Assembly (NCBI GenBank): GCA_031285815.1
Contig: JAITVM010000162.1
Location: 1-10,711 of the forward strand
Source of the DNA: Clostridiales bacterium
GTDB taxonomy: Bacteria; Bacillota; Clostridia; Lachnospirales; JAITVM01
Direction of reading: 5' to 3'
Length of the DNA stretch: 10,711 nt
In this document: in pieces, positions 1 to 6,483 of the stretch
Layout of the letters: the number at the start of each line of letters is the position of its first letter
Position numbering within the stretch: the stretch's first letter is position 1
Translations under genes and position numbers: made by a program
Notes under the pieces: model-generated
Databases searched by the model: none
The model's input: the letters and a program-made list of their open reading frames with translations, nothing else
What the model was told of the DNA's origin: nothing

Positions 1-601
1 CTTGCGGCGAAAAGCCAAAAAAACCTTCTTCAGTAGATAGGTCAAATTCGCTATAAATATTTTTGCTAAACCCCACTGAGGTTTTGAGCATAAGCTTATT
101 ATTTGCATTGTTAACTAAATAAACTGCCCCACAGCTACTATCTGTAGTTTCTAAAAGCTTCGGTAGTATGCTATCCAACAACTTGTCTAGGTGGACATTA
201 ATGGCTATAGAATTAACTATCTTTAATATATCATCATATGATGACTGCTTAGTCATCACCCAAGCATTCAGCCTTTTAAGGTTGTCAAAAAAAGGCAGCA
301 TATCGCCATCTGTATTTATTGAGGTTAAATTAAGTTTTTTATTTTCGACTATTTCTTTTAATTTTGTATTAACTTTATTTATCATCCTGCCAATATTTTT
401 CTGATAACGCATATCGAAAAATAAAATCACAGTATTTAACACGGTTATAGCGAGGATAATTAAAAATATCCACCCGCGGTCTAAAAGCATCTGCTGCCCA
501 CCATAAAAAACAGAGGCTATAAAAATTAAATTTATAAGTAGTAAAATAACTGCGTCTTTATTATTTTTATCTGATTTATATATAATGAACCACACCCCCA
601 T
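1..601 (-). CDS. Membrane-anchored GAF-domain signalling protein, N-terminal part (C-terminus outside window)
   Basis: Reading leftwards from ATG at 601, the frame stays open for 200 codons to the window edge, so the C-terminal output domain is missing. Two hydrophobic helices lie at about residues 17-33 and 44-62, separated by a short loop. A charged linker follows (about 63-125), then from about 125 a sequence resembling the start of a GAF domain: an amphipathic helix, LLDSILPKLLETT, then CGAVYLV and LKTSVGFSK, then an acidic strand and EEGFFG. GAF domains bind small ligands or act as dimerising sensors. The missing end could be a histidine kinase, PP2C/SpoIIE phosphatase, GGDEF or HD domain; this cannot be decided here. 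An in-frame TGA six codons upstream limits the start to about 601, although the Shine-Dalgarno match is weak (AAGG too far upstream). The gene has its own promoter just downstream of the HD-GYP gene, suggesting a signalling locus. Confidence 0.8.
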   Translation of the reverse strand, partial: MGVWFIIYKSDKNNKDAVILLLINLIFIASVFYGGQQMLLDRGWIFLIILAITVLNTVILFFDMRYQKNIGRMINKVNTKLKEIVENKKLNLTSINTDGDMLPFFDNLKRLNAWVMTKQSSYDDILKIVNSIAINVHLDKLLDSILPKLLETTDSSCGAVYLVNNANNKLMLKTSVGFSKNIYSEFDLSTEEGFFGFSPQ

Positions 602-641
602 ATTAGAAGTTGCATTTCACTTAACCTTCACATATCTACTA

Positions 642-670
642 ATTTTAAATAAATATTTAATAATTGTCAA
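642..670 (-). promoter_or_regulatory. Sigma-A-type promoter of the GAF-domain gene
   Basis: On the minus strand a perfect -35 box TTGACA (670-665) is followed after exactly 17 bases by a -10 box TAAAAT (647-642). Transcription would begin near 635, giving a leader of about 34 bases before the ATG at 601. It lies in the 117-base gap after the HD-GYP stop codon. No convincing terminator hairpin was seen in that gap, so read-through from the HD-GYP gene is also possible. Confidence 0.7.
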
Positions 671-718
671 CAAGTACCGGCGTTACAATTTAATTACCTT
701 TAATATATTTACTTACAT

Positions 719-1822
719 TTAAAATAAATTTGTAATATTAATATCATAATTTGAGCTTAAATCTAAAACGTCACCACTTTCTAGTTTTACCATTGGGCGT
801 GAAAGGTTCGACTTATTAATAAACACAATCTCGCCTTCCATACCATTTGATAATTTTACCCAGCTCCCAATATAATTATAAGCAATATTTTGTATGAATA
901 CGAGAAGGTATTTTGTATCTAGCTGCCCGTATGAATTACGCTCAAAGGTTTTTATTACTTCAAATGGCAGTATCTTTTTACGGTAAACCCTATTTGCCGT
1001 CATGGCATCATAAATATCACAAATAGCTACTATTTTTGCAAATTGGTTAATTTGGTTTTCTTTTGCGCCAGTTGGGTAACCAGACCCATCTATTTTCTCA
1101 TGGTGCATTAATGCCGATAATTTGATTTCATTTGGTATGTTTTGATTTTCCAATATCCTATAGCCTAATATAGTATGCTTTTTTATTTCTTTAAATTCCT
1201 CGTCCGTTAATTTGGACGGTTTATTCAAAATCGTCTGGTTAACTTGCGTTTTGCCGATATCATGCAAAATCCCGGCAACAGTTAAGTATTCTAATTCTGA
1301 ATTGCTCATCCCGAGCCAACGCCCAAAAACATTACATAACAAAGCTACATTATTTGAATGGGCATATGTGCCTTCATCAAAGGTTTCTAAAAAGCCTATA
1401 TAAGTAAAAATTTCTGATTTGGATTTTATTTTATCCATTACATTGCTTGCTAAAGAATATAGTGCGTTCATATCGATCTTTTGGCCCTTGCCAATATCAT
1501 TTAGCACACTCTTTAATTCATTTGTGCTTTCAATATAAGCATCATTTACCCTTTGGAATTCTGGGCGGCTAACTACTTCTATTTTTTCTTTCGAATAATT
1601 TATATTTTCATCATCAGGCGAAATGTCGTTAATATCTGCTGTTTTAATAAACAGCTCAGTTACGCCTAACCGTTCCAATTCCCTAATATCTGCTAAAGTA
1701 ATTAATGTGTCTTTGGGAATAATAATTTGTCCGCCTTCACCCTCTATAGATTTCGCAAGTGCCATGGATGGCGAAACTTCACGAATATTTATTTTTCTAT
1801 AATCATTTGCATTACTACCCAT
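719..1822 (-). CDS. HD-GYP domain cyclic-di-GMP phosphodiesterase
   Basis: A 367-residue cytoplasmic protein with no membrane helix. The HD-GYP core occupies about residues 140-315: H155, the HD pair H187-D188 in HDIGK, H216 in KKHTILGY, H240-H241 opening HHEKIDGSGYP, and D269 in CDIYDAMTANR. These are the metal ligands and GYP motif of phosphodiesterases that degrade cyclic-di-GMP. The N-terminal ~65 residues (SPSMALAKSI...IIPKDTLIT) look like the small domain that often precedes HD-GYP in clostridia. The last ~50 residues (GSWVKLSNGMEGEIV...RPMVKL) look like a small beta-barrel. The start is set at ATG 1822 because GGATGG lies eight bases upstream; a longer in-frame TTG at 1840 and ATG at 1834 lack a usable ribosome site. 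The residue four before H155, often Glu in trinuclear-metal enzymes, is Gly, with Glu next to it. Family call is firm; activity is inferred. Confidence 0.93.
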   Translation of the reverse strand: MGSNANDYRKINIREVSPSMALAKSIEGEGGQIIIPKDTLITLADIRELERLGVTELFIKTADINDISPDDENINYSKEKIEVVSRPEFQRVNDAYIESTNELKSVLNDIGKGQKIDMNALYSLASNVMDKIKSKSEIFTYIGFLETFDEGTYAHSNNVALLCNVFGRWLGMSNSELEYLTVAGILHDIGKTQVNQTILNKPSKLTDEEFKEIKKHTILGYRILENQNIPNEIKLSALMHHEKIDGSGYPTGAKENQINQFAKIVAICDIYDAMTANRVYRKKILPFEVIKTFERNSYGQLDTKYLLVFIQNIAYNYIGSWVKLSNGMEGEIVFINKSNLSRPMVKLESGDVLDLSSNYDINITNLF

Positions 1823-2025
1823 ATTAAAAACCATCCCCAAAATTAATCGTTATTATCGTTATCGGATTTTACGCCACAAATCTTAAACTTATAACTATTT
1901 GCTTTTAATAAAGCCGGATCTGCTTTGTTAATAATTTTTAATAAAAATAACTGGAATAATATTAGAATTGATTGTATGATATAAAATAGCAAGGCTTCAC
2001 GATAATTTATTAATATGAAGAGCGG
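1823..2025. other. Divergent intergenic region between HD-GYP gene and membrane operon
   Basis: About 200 very AT-rich bases separate the two divergent starts and should carry promoters for both directions. A minus-strand candidate for the HD-GYP gene is entered separately. For the plus-strand operon, TATGAT/TATAAA-like boxes occur around 1974-1986, but no good -35 box sits at the right distance. A 66-codon minus-strand frame spans 1843-2043 with one hydrophobic helix. It lacks a ribosome binding site, would overlap the plus-strand GTG start by 18 bases, and fills the region that must hold the promoters, so it is not called as a gene. Confidence 0.6.
1852..1879 (-). promoter_or_regulatory. 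Candidate promoter of the HD-GYP gene
   Basis: The minus strand carries TTGTGG (1879-1874), a 16-base spacer, then GATAAT (1857-1852). Transcription would start near 1845, leaving a leader of about 23 bases that contains the GGATGG ribosome site before ATG 1822. Each hexamer departs from consensus and the spacer is one base short, so this is a modest prediction supported mainly by its position. Confidence 0.4.
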
Positions 2026-3249
2026 GTGGTTGAAATAAAACATTTTAATTTTAATACAAAATTCACTACATATGCTGTTTATGCAATTATAGTAATATGT
2101 ATCTCTATAACATATGAGAAAATAATCGGTAATGTAACACCTATATTTGTAGGCATATCCGATATTTTTTCAATAATATACAGTGTAGTCTCGCCATTTC
2201 TACTGGGCTTTTTTTTAGCATTTTTGCTAAATTCACTTATGAAATTGATTGAAAAAAATATATTTTTGAATATACGGTTAATAAATAAAAATAAAAAACT
2301 AGTGCGCGGCCTGTCCGCCTTTTCCACATTCGCAGTAACCTTTTCGGTTATAATTTGGTTAATGAGGTTTTTTATCCCCGAACTTATTGAAAACCTACAG
2401 CCACTATATAACTTAATATCTGTCGTTTCGGATTCGGCGCCAAAGTATATACCTATTTTAGACCAGACTCTAGAAGAATTCCTCCGGTCTATGGAATCTT
2501 TCGAGGACCTATTAAACGAAATAAACAGCTTCTTTAGTGTTGAGCTTTTAAAAATTGAAGATGTTATGAGTTATTTAGAAGTTATACCTGATTTTTTTAA
2601 TAAAATAATTAGCTCTGCAATAAATTTAGTCTTAGCGATAATGATTGCTTTTTATATGCTTTGTGATAAAGAATCTATTGCTAATAACATACAAAAGATA
2701 CTATTTGTTTTTTTTAAGCGCCCTTTAGTAGAAAAAATATTATTCTTAGGAAGTGAAACCAATTCAGTTTTCGAAAAATTTATTGTTGGTAAAGCTGTAG
2801 ACTCTTTAATAATAGGCATTATTTTCTTTATTGGTGGGTTGATTTTAAAACTTCCGTTTTTAACAATAATATCGTTTATTATTTGCGTAACAAATATGAT
2901 CCCGTATTTTGGGCCATTTTTAGGGGCAATCCCCTCCATCCTGCTTGTGCTCCTTAATAACCTAACATCTGGCACAAGTATTATGCAGACTATCTGGCTG
3001 GCCATATTTATATTTGTCTTGCAGCAAGTTGACGGGATTATAATCGGCCCAAAAATCCTTGGCGATTCAACTGGTTTAAAGCCTCTGGGCGTAATCTTCT
3101 CAATAATTGTTGGGGGGGCGTTGTTTGGGGTTTTAGGGATGTTTTTAGGTGTCCCATTCTTCGCGCTCATTACAAATTTATTCTATAGCTATGTTAATAA
3201 AAATTACTATGACAAACAAATCAACAATGAACCTATCAATAAAATATAA
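2026..3249 (+). CDS. AI-2E family transporter (PerM/YtvI-like permease)
   Basis: A 407-residue polytopic membrane protein of the AI-2E transporter superfamily (PF01594). Helices occur at about residues 15-30, 45-70 (with the family-typical PFLLGFFLAFLLN) and 95-117. A poorly conserved extracytoplasmic-type segment spans about 120-190. A dense C-terminal block follows: KAVDSLIIGIIFFIGG near 256-272, IPYFGPFLGAIPS near 292-304, and GPKILGDSTGLKPLG near 341-355, leading into LGVPFFALI. Members have been linked to export of autoinducer-2, Na+/H+ exchange or other small solutes, so the substrate is not known. The only start available is GTG 2026: an in-frame TAA lies at 2011-2013 and a modest GAAGAG site is five to six bases upstream. 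It heads a three-gene operon; the next start follows after 12 bases. The length is slightly above the common 340-390 residues because of the N-terminus and short charged tail. Confidence 0.93.
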   Translation: MVEIKHFNFNTKFTTYAVYAIIVICISITYEKIIGNVTPIFVGISDIFSIIYSVVSPFLLGFFLAFLLNSLMKLIEKNIFLNIRLINKNKKLVRGLSAFSTFAVTFSVIIWLMRFFIPELIENLQPLYNLISVVSDSAPKYIPILDQTLEEFLRSMESFEDLLNEINSFFSVELLKIEDVMSYLEVIPDFFNKIISSAINLVLAIMIAFYMLCDKESIANNIQKILFVFFKRPLVEKILFLGSETNSVFEKFIVGKAVDSLIIGIIFFIGGLILKLPFLTIISFIICVTNMIPYFGPFLGAIPSILLVLLNNLTSGTSIMQTIWLAIFIFVLQQVDGIIIGPKILGDSTGLKPLGVIFSIIVGGALFGVLGMFLGVPFFALITNLFYSYVNKNYYDKQINNEPINKI

Positions 3250-3261
3250 GGGGTTTTTTAA

Positions 3262-4350
3262 ATGTACTCAAAACTTAAAGGTAATATCATTATGCTGCTT
3301 TTTTTGTGCTATTACTTCATCCAAAATTTTATTATACTTGTTATCATTGAGCGGTTCCCATTTTTAACAGGCGACATTACAACACTTAACATTATAAACC
3401 AGCTTACAATGTTTCTAATCCCTATTGGCATTTATATAATAATTAAAAAGCGGGATATCCGTGAGCTATTTGCCATCAACACTTTAGGGCTAAAAAATAT
3501 ATTATTTATCGTGATAATTACCTTTTTACTGCAGCCCGTTACAATGGTTATTAACGGGGTTATTACTTTGTTTTACCCAAATTTTGCGGCTGATTATGTT
3601 TCTAGCATGACAAATAGCCCATTATGGTATATGATTTTATCAATCGCTGTTATGCCGGCAATTTGTGAGGAATTAATGTTCCGTGGGGTGATTTTTTCAG
3701 AATTCCGTAACGAAAACAAAACTATGGTTTTATTATTCCCGGCTTTGTATTTTGGCATAATGCATTTGACCATTAACCAATTTTTTTATGCTACATTTTT
3801 AGGTATTGTATTTGCTTATTTCATTATTAAAACAAAGTCTATATTCGCCGGGATGGTCGCCCATTTTGTACTAAACGCCTCACAAGTTGTTATGCTACAC
3901 TTTGTTACAGAAATACCTGGGGCTGAAGCAATAGAAGAAATCCCTATTAATGGGCTAGTACAAGTATCATCTGCTGTTATTGCTATTATATTTTGGTCTG
4001 TTGTTGCCGGCATCTTATCACCCATACTTTACATCCTGATAAAAAAATTTAATAACTTAAATAAAAAAAATCAAGATTCCCCAATATTTAGAACACCAAT
4101 GAAGAATATTGATACGGCTTTTGAGCTGGCAGGCGAGGAAGATATTATAGAAGGTCCTGCTGCTGAAGGCACTTTCGTGTACAAGGGAAACGATACCGAT
4201 GATACTGGTTTCGGGGTACTGCTGCCACAACAAGAAATATTAGCTACACAAAAGTCAAAAAGCAAAGAGGATTTTTGGTTTATCATAACCTTCATTGTTA
4301 TTTGCTTGATATTTATATCTATTACAACATTAACAAATACTATAAGTTAA
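3262..4350 (+). CDS. CPBP family intramembrane metalloprotease with C-terminal extension
   Basis: A 362-residue membrane protein of the CPBP/Rce1-like family (PF02517), glutamate-dependent intramembrane proteases that include CAAX-processing and bacteriocin self-immunity enzymes. The motifs are intact: E136-E137 and R141 (EELMFR), H168 (FGIMH), and H201 with N205 (AHFVLN). Hydrophobic helices fill about residues 8-30, 44-62, 79-105, 121-133, 154-190, 194-212 and 235-261. Unusually, after the last core helix a hydrophilic acidic stretch (about 262-336, containing AGEEDIIEGPAAEG and NDTDDTG) leads to one further helix (about 338-357). The domain normally ends at the core. The start is supported by AAGGGG eight bases upstream of the ATG, overlapping the stop codon of the transporter gene, which indicates coupled translation. 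The substrate is unknown; the adjacent microprotein is a possible one, on position alone. Confidence 0.92.
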   Translation: MYSKLKGNIIMLLFLCYYFIQNFIILVIIERFPFLTGDITTLNIINQLTMFLIPIGIYIIIKKRDIRELFAINTLGLKNILFIVIITFLLQPVTMVINGVITLFYPNFAADYVSSMTNSPLWYMILSIAVMPAICEELMFRGVIFSEFRNENKTMVLLFPALYFGIMHLTINQFFYATFLGIVFAYFIIKTKSIFAGMVAHFVLNASQVVMLHFVTEIPGAEAIEEIPINGLVQVSSAVIAIIFWSVVAGILSPILYILIKKFNNLNKKNQDSPIFRTPMKNIDTAFELAGEEDIIEGPAAEGTFVYKGNDTDDTGFGVLLPQQEILATQKSKSKEDFWFIITFIVICLIFISITTLTNTIS

Positions 4351-4365
4351 TTTATGGAGGCAGTT

Positions 4366-4518
4366 ATGAAAAATTTTAACCAAATAATGGCGGCTAATAT
4401 AGTTGCCATCACGGCCATTACAACAATTGCAATTGTTTCAGTTGTACATTTAAGCATTATAGCTATAAAATTTGGAAAACCAAAACGCTATATTGATGAT
4501 ACAGGGATTAGGTTCTAG
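4366..4518 (+). CDS. Small single-span membrane protein (50 aa), third gene of operon
   Basis: ATG 4366 opens a 50-codon frame ending in TAG at 4516-4518. A strong GGAGG site (4356-4360) lies five bases upstream, and the start follows the protease stop codon by 15 bases. The peptide begins MKNFNQIMAA, has one hydrophobic helix at about residues 9-35 rich in Ile, Ala, Val and Thr, and ends in a short basic then polar tail (KFGKPKRYIDDTGIRF). It lacks a clear signal-peptidase site, so a membrane-anchored microprotein is more likely than a secreted peptide. The operon's terminator begins 19 bases after the stop, so the frame fills the transcript exactly. I do not recognise a family. It could be a partner or regulator of the transporter or protease, or a protease substrate; these are inferences. 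Confidence 0.75.
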   Translation: MKNFNQIMAANIVAITAITTIAIVSVVHLSIIAIKFGKPKRYIDDTGIRF

Positions 4519-4537
4519 TATCAAAACAAAAAAATTA

Positions 4538-4572
4538 GGGCTGCCTTGCTAACAAAAAAAGCAAGGCAGCCC
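4538..4572. terminator. Bidirectional intrinsic terminator between convergent operons
   Basis: A perfect 12-bp stem, GGGCTGCCTTGC (4538-4549) pairing with GCAAGGCAGCCC (4561-4572), closes an 11-base A-rich loop. On the plus strand it is followed by TTTATTAATT. On the minus strand it is followed by TAATTTTTTTG, a stronger T tract. It sits between the stop of the plus-strand microprotein (4518) and the stop of the minus-strand YiiX-like gene (4577), so it can end both transcripts. Confidence 0.92.
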
Positions 4573-4576
4573 TTTA

Positions 4577-5647
4577 TTAATTAAATTTTATTTCATAAAC
4601 ATAATTAAGCTTCCTATGGTAATCAAGCTCTACTAAATCAGCTGGCGTTACCTTGCCTTCCGGTTTTTCAAAGTATTGAAGGCCCGCGTATTTCAACATT
4701 TTATATACAAATTGGGAGCAAAACATAATATTCGCCCTATGTGAATATTTAAAGATAAGGCCCATAATATTATATGCGCTGCCCTCCGCATTAATTTCCT
4801 TTATTTTATCAATAATCTTCTTCTTTTGGCTTTCATCCGCATTTAAACTATACACAATTATAGACGAGTCGCCTTTTTTATTAAAGTATTCTATCATTTC
4901 ACGGTTTAAGCCCGGCGGGTATGCCTTCTCCCCACCGTTATAACTAATAATAGTTTTAAGGTCCAGGTCAAAGGAAATAGAAGCATGGTTATATTGCTTC
5001 CTGGTAAAAACCGATATTAATTCGCTTGCCGAGCTGCCTGTATTAGATATTATAATGTAGACCCTTGGGTCATCCAGTGTTGCATATGCCGCATCAAAAT
5101 AATCTTCCGTCAGTGTCCCGTTATTAATATACCTAAAGGAGTTATGCCTTGGGAGGTCAGTTATAATTTCCTCTATATTTTCAACCGAAACGCGCTTGCC
5201 CAGTTTTTTGACATTATCAAATGCCGATATTATTTTTTCTTTATTATGTTTTACCTCATTAAAACTAAAAGATGAAATATCTTGCAAAGAGGGCATATAA
5301 AAATAAGAGTACTTATTAACAATAAAAAAACGCTCTATCACAAAAGGTGCTACTACACCCGCCACACTAAAAAGCTTATTAAAAATAAACCTTAATGTAT
5401 CCTGGTCAGAAAAGTCCATCGTATTATTAAATGAAATTAAAAGGGTCAAAAAAAGGCTGTAAGATACGGCCATAAGCAGCTTTAAACGTATTTTTGAAGG
5501 GGTCCCAATTGCCCTTATAATAACAAATATATATGCACTTATGTAAGACAATAAAAAAATCTGGCGGTTCCCGTATAAAAAGAAACCGCTGATGAACAAT
5601 GTAACACTTGTTTTCGAAACCAAATGGTACCTTTTAAGGTTTAACAT
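4577..5647 (-). CDS. Membrane-anchored permuted NlpC/P60 (YiiX/YycO-like) cysteine hydrolase
   Basis: A 356-residue protein in two parts. The N-terminal ~110 residues hold three or four hydrophobic helices (about 14-47, 55-73, 93-111). The C-terminal half, from about 195, matches the YiiX/YycO group (PF05708) of permuted papain-fold enzymes. H221 lies in YNHASISFD, and C310 comes later in MFCSQFVYKML, the permuted order. The family-typical TPADL follows at 334-338. Such proteins are amidases, peptidases or acyl-transfer enzymes on peptides or lipids; the actual substrate here is unknown. A charged linker (about 120-190) joins the halves. The start is placed at ATG 5647, with AAGGA four bases upstream. 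An earlier in-frame ATG at 5686 lacks a ribosome site and would overlap asp23 by 14 bases. It is the last gene of the amaP-asp23 operon, 25 bases after asp23. Confidence 0.82.
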   Translation of the reverse strand: MLNLKRYHLVSKTSVTLFISGFFLYGNRQIFLLSYISAYIFVIIRAIGTPSKIRLKLLMAVSYSLFLTLLISFNNTMDFSDQDTLRFIFNKLFSVAGVVAPFVIERFFIVNKYSYFYMPSLQDISSFSFNEVKHNKEKIISAFDNVKKLGKRVSVENIEEIITDLPRHNSFRYINNGTLTEDYFDAAYATLDDPRVYIIISNTGSSASELISVFTRKQYNHASISFDLDLKTIISYNGGEKAYPPGLNREMIEYFNKKGDSSIIVYSLNADESQKKKIIDKIKEINAEGSAYNIMGLIFKYSHRANIMFCSQFVYKMLKYAGLQYFEKPEGKVTPADLVELDYHRKLNYVYEIKFN

Positions 5648-5672
5648 AAATTCCTTACCGCCCTCTATACTT

Positions 5673-6158
5673 TCAGCCCTCTTCATTGGCGTTTTCGCCT
5701 ATCCGCGCCGATATGGCATCAGTTTTTTCTTCTGCCTTTTTTTCTTCAGCTTTCTTTTTTGTTTGGCGTTCAAACTCTTCTTTAGTTATAACATCATATA
5801 CATGCACTTTAACAGAAACTACATCAAGGCCGGTCATTTGCTTAATCGCGCCCGTTACTTTATTTACAAGCTCTTGAAATATATCCGGGATATTGAGGCC
5901 ATATTCGCATATAATTTTCATACTAACAGAAACCTGTTTTTTCCCTACTTCAACGGTAACCCCTTTAGTAGGGTCGTCAGCATTCCTCAGCATATCTGTA
6001 ATGCCCGCAATAAAATTCCCGCTCATAGCAAGTATCCCCGGTATCTCGCCTGCAGAATAGCCAACTATTTTTTTAATTACTTTTTCATCAAACGTAAGGT
6101 TATTATCCGGTTCCGCCGGCAGTATAGCAGTATCCAGTTCTGTATTTATATTACCCAA
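5673..6158 (-). CDS. Asp23/Gls24 family envelope stress response protein
   Basis: A 161-residue soluble protein of the Asp23/Gls24 (DUF322, PF03780) family. After a short acidic leader, the domain runs about residues 21-125: LTFDEKVIKKIVGYSAGEIPG, then GVTVEVGKKQVSVSMKIICEYG, NIPDIFQELVNKV, and the closing VVSVKVHVYDV. The tail is highly charged (KKKAEEKKAEEK, about 134-145). In Staphylococcus aureus Asp23 is anchored at the membrane by AmaP and supports cell-envelope homeostasis; the same tethering is inferred here because amaP is in the operon. Translation starts at TTG 6158 with AAGGGG eight bases upstream; the ATG in between is out of frame and soon hits a stop. The gap before it (after the DUF2273 gene, 66 bases) contains short repeats and small hairpins that could tune its expression relative to neighbours. 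Confidence 0.92.
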   Translation of the reverse strand: MGNINTELDTAILPAEPDNNLTFDEKVIKKIVGYSAGEIPGILAMSGNFIAGITDMLRNADDPTKGVTVEVGKKQVSVSMKIICEYGLNIPDIFQELVNKVTGAIKQMTGLDVVSVKVHVYDVITKEEFERQTKKKAEEKKAEEKTDAISARIGENANEEG

Positions 6159-6176
6159 AAAATCATCCCCTTAATA

Positions 6177-6208
6177 AATTTTCGCCTTAAATAATTTTCG
6201 CTTAATAA
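6177..6208 (-). repeat. Short imperfect tandem repeat in the DUF2273-asp23 intercistronic gap
   Basis: Two adjacent, near-identical units on the minus strand read TTATTAAGCGAAAATT (6208-6193) and TTATTTAAGGCGAAAATT (6194-6177). A partial third copy, TTATTAAGGGG, begins directly after and supplies the asp23 ribosome binding site. Just upstream, GCCATA-AAC-TATGGC (6211-6225) is a small inverted repeat touching the DUF2273 stop codon, and CGCTTAATAAGCG (6199-6211) is a near-palindrome. The significance is unknown. A role in mRNA processing or translation control is possible, but chance in AT-rich DNA cannot be excluded. Confidence 0.45.
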
Positions 6209-6224
6209 GCGCCATAAACTATGG

Positions 6225-6452
6225 CTACCATTTACCACGAACCTGCTTAATATATTTAATAATGCTGGCCCCTTTATCATGGGCCAACCCAACTAAATAA
6301 CCTATAGCACAGCATAATAAAACCAGTATTGTTTTAAAAAAACCAATGAGGAGGAAAGATACCGCAACCAAAAGGCCTATTATTGTAAAAATTATACGCC
6401 ATAAATAAGGCTTTAATAATTTCGCCGAATTTGAAACATCAACCCACTTCAC
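6225..6452 (-). CDS. DUF2273 family small membrane protein
   Basis: A 75-residue protein with two hydrophobic helices (about 17-37 and 41-57) separated by a short turn with the family-typical GFFKTILVLLCCAIGYLVG, and a basic C-terminal tail (KYIKQVRGKW). This matches DUF2273 (PF10031), a small integral membrane protein usually encoded between or beside amaP and asp23 and thought to belong to the same membrane-tethered complex. Its molecular role is not established. The start is placed at GTG 6452 because GGAAGG and GGTGG lie eight and five bases upstream. The GTG nine bases earlier sits inside that ribosome site. It follows amaP by 31 bases. Confidence 0.88.
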   Translation of the reverse strand: MKWVDVSNSAKLLKPYLWRIIFTIIGLLVAVSFLLIGFFKTILVLLCCAIGYLVGLAHDKGASIIKYIKQVRGKW

Positions 6453-6483
6453 AAAAACCACCTTCCATATTATTTTTAGTTAG

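Noticed and set aside
168..404. Plus-strand 78-codon frame
   Set aside because: It is antisense to the GAF-domain protein, whose minus-strand frame is continuous and shows recognisable helices and domain motifs.
1843..2043. 66-codon minus-strand frame with one hydrophobic helix, ending just before the HD-GYP gene
   Set aside because: No ribosome binding site at its ATG, it overlaps the plus-strand transporter start, and it occupies the region needed for two divergent promoters. It would be worth reviving only if conserved in relatives.
2652..3170. Long minus-strand frame (172 codons)
   Set aside because: It lies opposite the conserved C-terminal half of the AI-2E transporter; its residues are an antisense shadow with no family resemblance.
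3262..4518. Bacteriocin or immunity locus
   Set aside because: CPBP proteases occur in bacteriocin immunity, but the 50-residue peptide has no double-glycine leader or other precursor motif, and the heterodimeric ABC exporter lacks an N-terminal C39 peptidase in the complete subunit and is in a separate operon.
5592..6194. Plus-strand 200-codon frame
   Set aside because: It is antisense to the YiiX-like gene and asp23, both of which have clear family motifs and ribosome sites; its Phe/Tyr/Asn-rich composition is typical of an antisense shadow.
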